Of a DNA stretch of 42,189 bases, positions 31,439-37,730 are shown piece by piece. A program made the translations under genes and the position numbers. This stretch comes from Oscillospiraceae bacterium. Lineage in GTDB: Bacteria; Bacillota; Clostridia; Oscillospirales; Ruminococcaceae. Position 1 is the first letter of the stretch. Each line of letters begins with the position of its first letter. Location of the stretch: assembly GCA_022769565.1 (NCBI GenBank), contig JALEJQ010000088.1, positions 1 to 42,189 of the forward strand. Reading direction: 5' to 3'. The notes below the pieces were generated by a model. That model searched no databases. It had not been told where the DNA came from and saw only the letters and a program-made list of their open reading frames with translations.

Positions 31439-32575
31439 TTATGAGAGTTTAAGAGAGATAAGGTCTGCAACCTTGGACTTTGTGCTTTTCAGCACATCAG
31501 CGTATATGTTGGCAGTCACTCCGATGTCGCAGTGTCCCAGATGTTCGGATACGATTTTCAGATCAACGCCGCTGTTAAGAAGCAATGTAGCATTGCAATG
31601 TCGAAGCTGATGAAGCGTCAGAAATTCATATCCCGTACCTTTCAGAAATCTCTTGAATGAGGTATTGAGAGAATTCCTGTCACGATAATTGCCAAGAGCA
31701 GATGTAAATACCATTTCGGGATGAGCAAAACTGTCGCCTATGGCAGTTGATAACTCCTCAATATACTTCTTTTGCTCCTTGAGAATATCAGCAAGGACCT
31801 CACTCATTCCGATAGTACGGATACTGCTCTCGGTTTTAGGCGTAGTCAGATAATGTTTTCCGCCTACATCGGCAAGATTGTGGTTTATCGAAATGGTCTT
31901 GTTATCAAAGTCAATATCTTCCCATGACAGCGCAAGACATTCTCCGCAACGCATACCGGTGTAAAGAAGCACCTTGATCATACGCTTGACGTCTTCGTCC
32001 CACGGCTTTGTATCAAGCAGAATGAGAAAATCTCTTGTCTGCTGTTCATCAAGCACAGGACGTTTCTTCTTATTGCGGTTCTTAGGGAGTATTACATTTC
32101 TGCAAGGTGATTCACGGATAAATCCCTGCTCAACCCCTCTGCGGAATATGCTCTGGATCACTATGTAGATTTTACGGACTGTTGCGGGATTAAGCTTATA
32201 GGTGAGCATGATCTGCGTAAGCTTAGGCGTTGTAATGTCCTTTACCTTAACATTTCCCAATACAGGAGCAATGTGTTTATTATACTGCCTCCTATAGGTA
32301 TAGGCGGTACTTTCTTTCAGTTCTACGGGGGCATAGTTTTCGAAATACCATTCTGCAAGCTCCGAAAAACGCATACTTTCGTTAAGCTGAACGTAGCCCT
32401 TACAATGCTGCTCAAACTCATATGCATACTGTTGAGCTAACTTTTCTGCCTTTTTGGGTGTTACCCCATCAGGGGCAGTGAAGGTTGTGGATTTGATTAT
32501 CTGTCTGCCGTCCATATCGTATCCCAGAGAAACCTTGATACGGAAGCTTTTGCCTCTTTTAGTGATAGTAGCCAT
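31439..32575 (-). CDS. int: Tyrosine recombinase (phage-type integrase)
   Basis: A 378-residue site-specific recombinase that integrates and excises the element. Domain order: an N-terminal arm-binding region (about residues 1-60, ITKRGKSFRIKVSLGYDMDG), a SAM-like core-binding domain (about 65-155) and the catalytic domain. All active residues are seen: R209 in YTGMRCGE, K247 in TPKTESS, H322 and R325 in LHQLRHC, H348 in LGHCD and the nucleophile Y358 in NIYADV. AAGGAG stands eight bases upstream. It lies at the element end beside rpsI and has a likely promoter of its own inside a hairpin at 32631-32658. Confidence 0.96.
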   Translation of the reverse strand: MATITKRGKSFRIKVSLGYDMDGRQIIKSTTFTAPDGVTPKKAEKLAQQYAYEFEQHCKGYVQLNESMRFSELAEWYFENYAPVELKESTAYTYRRQYNKHIAPVLGNVKVKDITTPKLTQIMLTYKLNPATVRKIYIVIQSIFRRGVEQGFIRESPCRNVILPKNRNKKKRPVLDEQQTRDFLILLDTKPWDEDVKRMIKVLLYTGMRCGECLALSWEDIDFDNKTISINHNLADVGGKHYLTTPKTESSIRTIGMSEVLADILKEQKKYIEELSTAIGDSFAHPEMVFTSALGNYRDRNSLNTSFKRFLKGTGYEFLTLHQLRHCNATLLLNSGVDLKIVSEHLGHCDIGVTANIYADVLKSTKSKVADLISLKLS

Positions 32576-32609
32576 AGTATCATTCTCCTTTATTGAGTAT
32601 AGAAATTAT

Positions 32610-32679
32610 GGCACACTCCTGTACGAACGCATTATTACACTACTTTTCATAGTGTCAAGTCCGCAAGCAGGAGTATGCC
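32610..32679. promoter_or_regulatory. Int promoter with operator-like inverted repeats
   Basis: On the minus strand TTGACA (32653-32658) and AATAAT (32631-32636, with an upstream TG) are 16 bases apart. The spacer holds the inverted repeat ACACTA (32637-32642) and TAGTGT (32650-32655). A wider pair, 32610-32621 with 32668-32679, matches at 11 of 12 positions. Such symmetry in a promoter suits a repressor or Xis site; a hairpin in the xis-int mRNA is the other option. Confidence 0.6.
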
Positions 32680-32690
32680 GCTTTAAACTG

Positions 32691-32993
32691 TTAAGCTGTG
32701 ATCTCAAGATAATCTAAAAGCGCAGCCTTGTTGATCAGGATCTTACCACGCTTTCCTTGACCTGTGCGGATGAAGGGAATCTTCTTCTGGGCAACAAGCA
32801 GACGCACAGTATGTTCGGACAGACCACTGACCGCCTCCGTGCATTCCTTGACAGTCAGCATTTCAATGGGAGATGCTGCTGCGATAGGAGTTGCATTGTT
32901 AACCTGTACAGATTCTACTGTATTGCTGTTTTCTGATGAAACAAGTTCAGCAAGAAGAACTGCGATCTGGGCAATGATTTCTGATTTTGACAT
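32691..32993 (-). CDS. Excisionase-like MerR-type helix-turn-helix protein
   Basis: A 100-residue protein. The first half is a helical stretch (MSKSEIIAQIAVLLAELVSS) and a Ser/Asn/Ala linker. The second half, LTVKECTEAVSGLSEHTVRLLVAQKKIPFIRTG, is the HTH_17 fold of excisionases, with GKILINKAALLDYL at the end. It probably binds DNA near the attachment site, steering the integrase to excision, and may also repress int. AAGGAGG stands nine bases upstream. It is divergent from nothing but a lone plus-strand promoter at 33067 and shares a 12-bp upstream motif with the gene at 35316. Confidence 0.87.
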   Translation of the reverse strand: MSKSEIIAQIAVLLAELVSSENSNTVESVQVNNATPIAAASPIEMLTVKECTEAVSGLSEHTVRLLVAQKKIPFIRTGQGKRGKILINKAALLDYLEITA

Positions 32994-33025
32994 AATTTTT
33001 TCCTCCTTAAATTTTTTATTGGTAC

Positions 33026-33037
33026 CTTTTGGGGTTC
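33026..33037 (-). promoter_or_regulatory. Shared 12-bp motif upstream of the excisionase gene
   Basis: GAACCCCAAAAG (minus strand) ends 33 bases before the excisionase ATG. The identical 12-mer stands 32 bases before the gene starting at 35316. Confidence 0.6.
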
Positions 33038-33066
33038 AGATTTCTGATAAATTACAGCATAATTTA

Positions 33067-33095
33067 TTGACAGTATTCCACTTATAGGGTATAAT
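33067..33095 (+). promoter_or_regulatory. Perfect plus-strand promoter with no clear gene
   Basis: TTGACA (33067-33072) and TATAAT (33090-33095) are both perfect and 17 bases apart. The start would be near 33102. An ATG at 33101 opens a 68-residue frame without a ribosome binding site. A 15-bp hairpin with one mismatch (33157-33171 with 33183-33197) lies in the transcript. It points into the 3' end of the FtsK-type gene. The 300 bases between the excisionase and the FtsK gene hold nothing else. Confidence 0.75.
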
Positions 33096-33293
33096 CTTAT
33101 ATGAATGGAATTTGTGTACTGCAACATCCGTTATCCGAGATGGAGTTTGTTACCTCTTCCATCACCAAAATCAGAATATATAATTTTGATGATGGAAAAT
33201 GCGAGGAACACTTGCTTGGCACTAAATTATCGCACCATAATCAGAAGCTTAATTATTTCGGTGGCATAATTTTACACGATGTAATGGTAGAGA

Positions 33294-34739
33294 CTATTCG
33301 ATGCTAATCAGTTTTTCTGCAGCTACACGCCTGGCAAAAGCATCTAGAATAAGTTCTTCGCTTACGCCGTTTAAAAGCAGCAGGTTAACTGTTTCTGCAG
33401 TGAGATTACTCCGAGTTGTTGGAATAACAATTCTTGCTTTATTACTATTCTTTTCAGAAATTAGCCCCATTCCGAACAATTTATCCATTATTGAATTAAC
33501 TCGGTTACCAATATTGAACTCTTTCTTGAGCTGGCTTGCAGAAATGGTATTGTTGGAAAGCACGAAGAGAACAATCTTGCTGAGTTCCAAATTATTGCTA
33601 ACGTCACATTTGGGCTCAACATCTTCTATTGCCTCCTTGAAATACTGAGTCTTACAGTCTTCAAGAGGAATACGGTAAGCGTGCGAAGCATCATTCGAAA
33701 GTGATTTCAGCCAGCCTACCCACTCGCTAATTTCTTCGTCTGTCGCAAGAGCACCTTTCAGTCTGCATGCATTCCGCATATAGCAAGCCTTATACATAAA
33801 TTCCCCAGATCTGCAGAGTGTTTCTGCTCCTGCTTCTCCAAGTACAGCTCGTGATGACTGTAGGGATGGTAAGCTATAAACAAAGCGTGTAGTGATATTA
33901 CCAATATCAGATTGCATAGCTTCCTGAGTAGCATTTTGAGTCGCAAGAATCATATGTATTTTTGCCTTTCGGCCACGTCGGAGCAGATTGTTTATCGTGT
34001 TTTTATACTTTTTCGACAGTTTTTTGTCGTTAAGATCAGCGATAAGCGATGTGAATTCGTCAATCACGCATACTATTTCCGGTAAATATCTCCTCTCATC
34101 TTCTGACAAAAGTATCCTTCTCTCCATTTCTTTTGTTAACTCTGTTAAGACATATGAGCCCGTAAGCTTGTCTTTGACAATGGGATAGGAAAGATGAGGA
34201 ATATCCTCTAACACGTCAAACGTATCAGAGCCAATATCAAATAGTAGTAAGTTGACTGTATTGGGGGATTGAAGAAGCACTAAGCTCAATGTGAAGTTAA
34301 TTAGTCCAGTGCTCTTGCCACAGTTGGTAGTGCCGGCATACACTGCATGCTGTATTCTCTTGAGATCCTCAACGAACGGCATACCAAGCGCATTAAATCC
34401 TATAGCAATAGGAATGCTCTCAGGGCTTTTATTTCGTTGAATCAAATCAAGTAAAGGACCCAGTGCAATGTCGTACTCTTCCTCATAGGAAACCAGCAGA
34501 AAAAAGTAGCAACCATTCTGCATAGGGGTGATAATCGGTATTCCCAGACAAGCACTTACATTATCTGCCGAAGAGAAAAGACTCTGATACTTTGTTCCGG
34601 GCTTGATGCCTATGTTGAAAAAGAACGATTTGCCGTCTTTGCTGCATTTGAATTTCTTTAACTCTATATGACAATTGTAGGCTGCAAATGCGTTTTTAAT
34701 TTGAGCAAAAATGCATAAAATGTATTCTTTCTTTTTCAT
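33294..34739 (-). CDS. FtsK/SpoIIIE-type DNA translocase (ICE coupling-protein-like)
   Basis: A 481-residue ATPase that moves DNA. The start at 34739 has AGGAGG nine bases upstream; the longer open frame lacks one. Walker A is GTTNCGKS (residues 136-143), Walker B VCVIDEF, and AKIHMILATQN is the sensor-like FtsK motif. The C-terminal 100 residues hold a winged helix of FtsK-gamma type (ISASQLKKEFNIGNRVNSIM). There is no N-terminal membrane domain, unlike cellular FtsK. ICEs such as Tn916 use a related FtsK-like coupling protein to bring DNA to the secretion pore; here that role is inferred. The plus-strand promoter at 33067 would make RNA antisense to its 3' end. Confidence 0.88.
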   Translation of the reverse strand: MKKKEYILCIFAQIKNAFAAYNCHIELKKFKCSKDGKSFFFNIGIKPGTKYQSLFSSADNVSACLGIPIITPMQNGCYFFLLVSYEEEYDIALGPLLDLIQRNKSPESIPIAIGFNALGMPFVEDLKRIQHAVYAGTTNCGKSTGLINFTLSLVLLQSPNTVNLLLFDIGSDTFDVLEDIPHLSYPIVKDKLTGSYVLTELTKEMERRILLSEDERRYLPEIVCVIDEFTSLIADLNDKKLSKKYKNTINNLLRRGRKAKIHMILATQNATQEAMQSDIGNITTRFVYSLPSLQSSRAVLGEAGAETLCRSGEFMYKACYMRNACRLKGALATDEEISEWVGWLKSLSNDASHAYRIPLEDCKTQYFKEAIEDVEPKCDVSNNLELSKIVLFVLSNNTISASQLKKEFNIGNRVNSIMDKLFGMGLISEKNSNKARIVIPTTRSNLTAETVNLLLLNGVSEELILDAFARRVAAEKLISIE

Positions 34740-34857
34740 GTTTTTTCCTCCTGAAAATTGTGTTTGTTCGCCTAATTTCATGTAAAGTGTAGCGTGTTTC
34801 CAACTGAAAATGTGTACTTTCATAAGCCTAGAACGAACACACACTAACGTACTGGCA

Positions 34858-35316
34858 TTACTTGACTATTACATCAGATGCCGGTATTTCTATTGTATTG
34901 TCATGGTCAGGTAATGCTTTAGTGCCTTGCCTCCTTAATGCCTGAATACTTGCAATACAGGAGGTTGTTTTGTTAACACACTCCGCTACCTTTGACAGGA
35001 ACGAGAAAATTGTATCAATAGGAGATCTTCTCCTATTGAATCTACATTTTTTGCAGCGCTTTGTTACCTTGTGCTTTTTGCCTGCAATGCATTTTCGGCA
35101 AGCCTTATCTTGTTTTTTACGTTTCTTGTGTTTCTTGTGGCGCTTCTTTGGGGCATCCCAACCATCAACAAATGAAAATCCATAATTGGGCTCTGCATCC
35201 CTATTATTAGAAAAGGGCAATGTCATACCTTCCTTTTCAGTAGATGCAAAAGGGAACTGATTTGAAGCGAATGCTCCATTTGTGCCAAAGGGATTCGTGG
35301 TGAAATCATTTTTCAT
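34858..35316 (-). CDS. Lys/Arg/Cys-rich small protein of the element
   Basis: A 152-residue protein that I do not recognise. The start at 35316 has AAGGAG ten bases upstream; the longer frame back to 35367 lacks support. The N-terminal third is Asn/Phe/Ser-rich (TTNPFGTNGAFASNQFPF). The middle is extremely basic (KKRHKKHKKRKKQ) and holds two CxxC pairs (ACRKCIAGK and RCKKCRF) that could bind zinc. The C-terminus has a helix (FSFLSKVAECVNKTTSCIA). It probably binds nucleic acid. It lies 118 bases upstream of the FtsK gene on the same strand and has a TATAAT box just before its binding site. Confidence 0.7.
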   Translation of the reverse strand: MKNDFTTNPFGTNGAFASNQFPFASTEKEGMTLPFSNNRDAEPNYGFSFVDGWDAPKKRHKKHKKRKKQDKACRKCIAGKKHKVTKRCKKCRFNRRRSPIDTIFSFLSKVAECVNKTTSCIASIQALRRQGTKALPDHDNTIEIPASDVIVK

Positions 35317-35347
35317 GCTGATTTTCTCCTTTTTATTATAGTAGCCA

Positions 35348-35359
35348 CTTTTGGGGTTC
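35348..35359 (-). promoter_or_regulatory. Shared 12-bp motif upstream of the gene at 35316
   Basis: The 12-mer GAACCCCAAAAG (minus strand) is identical to that at 33026-33037 and stands at nearly the same distance from a start codon. Here it overlaps a -35-like TTCGAA; a TATAAT box follows 16 bases after that. Confidence 0.6.
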
Positions 35360-35508
35360 GAAAGCAAATAGCTGAAGAACTGACATCCTTGGCTCTGTTA
35401 ACATATTATCATATATACGTCACGCTGTATTCTGTATTTAAGCTGAAATATAGTTGAAAAAAAGTTGAAAAAAGCTCTAAACCAATTTTATGAAAGGTGC
35501 ATTATAAC

Positions 35509-35712
35509 ATGGAAATGCAATTTTATTTTAATACGATATGCTATCTGATGCTTTATCTTACAGAAAAAAAGTATGGGTTTACTCAATCCAAACTTGTCAG
35601 CAAATATATTGTATGCGTTAATCCTGAAAATGTTGTATGTAAATCAGATAAGGTTAACAAAAAAACACCAACGAAACATTCAATGGGGATTCATCAAGAA
35701 TATCAAAAATAA
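35509..35712 (+). CDS. Small AT-rich gene, unknown function (first of a pair)
   Basis: A 67-residue protein, MEMQFYFNTICYLMLYLTEK at the start, not recognised. The start at 35509 has GAAAGGTG about nine bases upstream. The N-terminal 20 residues are hydrophobic and aromatic, followed by YGFTQSKLVSKYI, which could be a short helical DNA-binding or dimer segment, and a Lys-rich tail. Its stop overlaps the next start by one base (TAATG), so the two are translated as a unit. It is on the strand opposite to the rest of the element and much richer in A+T. Confidence 0.6.
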   Translation: MEMQFYFNTICYLMLYLTEKKYGFTQSKLVSKYIVCVNPENVVCKSDKVNKKTPTKHSMGIHQEYQK

Positions 35713-36596
35713 TGTCCGGAGAAGAAATATTGAAACTTGATGAAACACCTGAAAAATATTGTAATAATCTTATGGAATCCATTAAACACTTTAATGAAGC
35801 ATTTGGCGAATGCTTTTCCCAAAAAGCGAAACAGATATTGATTTTATCGATTCTTGAGTTGATTGAAAATTTCAAATATTGTGCTGATGATGTTTTTTTT
35901 AAAACTATTTTTATGATGACAAAAGAAGATTTTTTAAGACAAAAAAGATTTGTTTTTCCAGAGGTAATGATAAGGACCTTATTGTATACCGTGTATAATG
36001 CTTACGACAACGCAGACGAGTATAGAAAATATGCCAATCAACTGCATAAGAATATAAAACGAATAGGCAGGAGATCTTACTTATTAACAAAGGATAACAA
36101 TGATGTTACGTTATATATTTCCCAAGTTGCCAAAAAAATTGACACCGTTGCATTTACATGGGATGACAATACTCAGACGCTATCTTTCGATGATCGAACA
36201 GAAAAATCAGAACCGCCACTTATTATTCAACCAATACGAAGAAACAGCATAACTGATGTGGCAGATCATACAAATGAAGATAGAAAAGATGCTTTTTATA
36301 ATAATCTGAAAGGAGAGAATTCCTATTTTCAGGATAACTCTTCCGAAACAGAACGTTATCCATTAGAAGAAAAATCAAAGGAATACGTTGAACCAATCAG
36401 CACTCTGACAATTGCAAAAAGGTACCACAAATGCCAGTACTGTCAATATTTATCTATATCAAAGAGGCACGCAAATTTGTCACAAAAATGCAACTGTACT
36501 GTTTTCGATAAACTGGTGGGGATTAATGGTTCTATTTGTGAGCATTATAAACCAGAATACTCAAGAATAACGGTTGATATGTTGAAGGACAAATAA
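35712..36596 (+). CDS. AT-rich gene with C-terminal Cys cluster, unknown function (second of a pair)
   Basis: A 294-residue soluble protein that I do not recognise. Residues 1-140 are mostly helical (ETPEKYCNNLMESIKHFNEA, QKAKQILILSILELIENF). The middle (about 150-235) is polar and probably flexible. The end has a possible zinc site: KCQYCQYLSIS, QKCNCTVF and SICEHYKPEY, that is CxxC, CxC and CxxH. Codons are strongly A/T-ending. The gene is coupled to the small ORF before it and is convergent with the gene at 36661, with a hairpin between. The layout, a reversed AT-rich pair inside a mobile element, is typical of cargo such as defence or addiction genes, but no such family is recognised. Confidence 0.7.
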   Translation: MSGEEILKLDETPEKYCNNLMESIKHFNEAFGECFSQKAKQILILSILELIENFKYCADDVFFKTIFMMTKEDFLRQKRFVFPEVMIRTLLYTVYNAYDNADEYRKYANQLHKNIKRIGRRSYLLTKDNNDVTLYISQVAKKIDTVAFTWDDNTQTLSFDDRTEKSEPPLIIQPIRRNSITDVADHTNEDRKDAFYNNLKGENSYFQDNSSETERYPLEEKSKEYVEPISTLTIAKRYHKCQYCQYLSISKRHANLSQKCNCTVFDKLVGINGSICEHYKPEYSRITVDMLKDK

Positions 36597-36604
36597 ACAT
36601 ATTA

Positions 36605-36634
36605 GTGGTACACGGGATATTCCCCGTGCACCAC
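36605..36634. terminator. Bidirectional hairpin between convergent element genes
   Basis: GTGGTACACGGG (36605-36616) pairs with CCCGTGCACCAC (36623-36634) with one mismatch over a six-base loop. It lies between the AT-rich pair and the minus-strand gene at 36661. Confidence 0.75.
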
Positions 36635-36660
36635 AATATCTTGCCCATTGTGTCTGTGGA

Positions 36661-37605
36661 TTAAATACTAAAGGACTTAAGCATTTTAGGTGTTCCTCTC
36701 TTACTTATTGTTACCGGAGACACATTTATCCTTTTAAACTCCTCCATCACCTCGTCAATATCCCGACATTTAAGTGCTTTCTGAGCCAGAAGAAGTGACT
36801 TCTTTTCCGGAATAAGGGCGATAAGCCTCAGCATTTTTCTTCTAAGTTTTTCTTTCTTTACAGTCTGCCGAACAATTTCGCATGCCTTGCTTTTCTTATA
36901 AAAGTTACCGCAGGGAATGATATGATAAAACACGCTGTGGAATATGGCTTCTGCTCGCTTGACAATTTCCATTATCTGGCATACCGTTTCCGATGAACCG
37001 GTGATCTCAGAAATAGTGTTCTGCTTTGTAAGGTGAACCTCAGAACGTAATATTCCCACAAACGGTTTTGGGCTTGCATTGTATCGGTGCATATGACTTT
37101 CAAGCGAAAAAACAGTAAAGCATACCCCATTGCTGTTACCCTCCATACTAAAGCTTGTTCGTTCGTCCGTTTCAAAGGATTTAGCCGGGGAATAGCACTT
37201 GACCATTCTTATTCGGTTTAATACTTTTATGTACGAACAAACAAATTCACGCGAACCGACGTCAATATCATAGATTATCACAGCTCTCTTCAACATAAAC
37301 TCGTCGAGGGAATATATATTATTAAAATACTTGGATATACGCTTTTGAGTTTTGCGGCAAACCTTTTCAGGGGTAAATTCCGACGATGACAATGCTTTAC
37401 CCATATCAAATATCAAGGACACCTTTTTCTTATAGGTACTGTCCCTGTAGACTACCAACATTCCCTTATCATTTGCAGCGAAATCCAGATAGTCATCATC
37501 TCTGTTCGGCAGTGACGACAGATCAAGGCATTTCATGTTTAAAAGGTTCTTTAATTCATTGTTTGTTAGTGTCATGCTCAACTCAAAAATGATATTTGTT
37601 ATCAT
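36661..37605 (-). CDS. Element protein, possible replication initiator or relaxase (Rep-like)
   Basis: A 314-residue protein. The start at 37605 has GGAGG eight bases upstream; the earlier ATG at 37620 overlaps that site. The order of short strands with VCFTVFSLESHMHRY and PFVGILRSEVHLTKQNTISE recalls phage/plasmid Rep proteins (Rep_trans or phage CRI type), where a YDK-like strand is followed by an LRxE strand. The C-terminal 80 residues are basic and helical (RQTVKKEKLRRKMLRLIALI). I see no certain catalytic Tyr motif, so the call is tentative. Next to an FtsK-type ATPase a MobT-like relaxase would make sense. Confidence 0.5.
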   Translation of the reverse strand: MITNIIFELSMTLTNNELKNLLNMKCLDLSSLPNRDDDYLDFAANDKGMLVVYRDSTYKKKVSLIFDMGKALSSSEFTPEKVCRKTQKRISKYFNNIYSLDEFMLKRAVIIYDIDVGSREFVCSYIKVLNRIRMVKCYSPAKSFETDERTSFSMEGNSNGVCFTVFSLESHMHRYNASPKPFVGILRSEVHLTKQNTISEITGSSETVCQIMEIVKRAEAIFHSVFYHIIPCGNFYKKSKACEIVRQTVKKEKLRRKMLRLIALIPEKKSLLLAQKALKCRDIDEVMEEFKRINVSPVTISKRGTPKMLKSFSI

Positions 37606-37730
37606 ATTAAAGCCCTCCATTTGCTAATTTTTTTTACTATTCTGTTTGTTTCGGGTGAGCTTTATATAGCGAAAAAAGCCAATGATAACGTTTTTTCTAT
37701 TTCCGCTGAAATGCAGTGGGTTTACAAATC

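Noticed and set aside
33101-33307. 68-residue plus-strand ORF as an annotated gene
   Set aside because: The promoter is excellent, but there is no ribosome binding site and no family likeness; kept only as a possibility under the promoter and finding.
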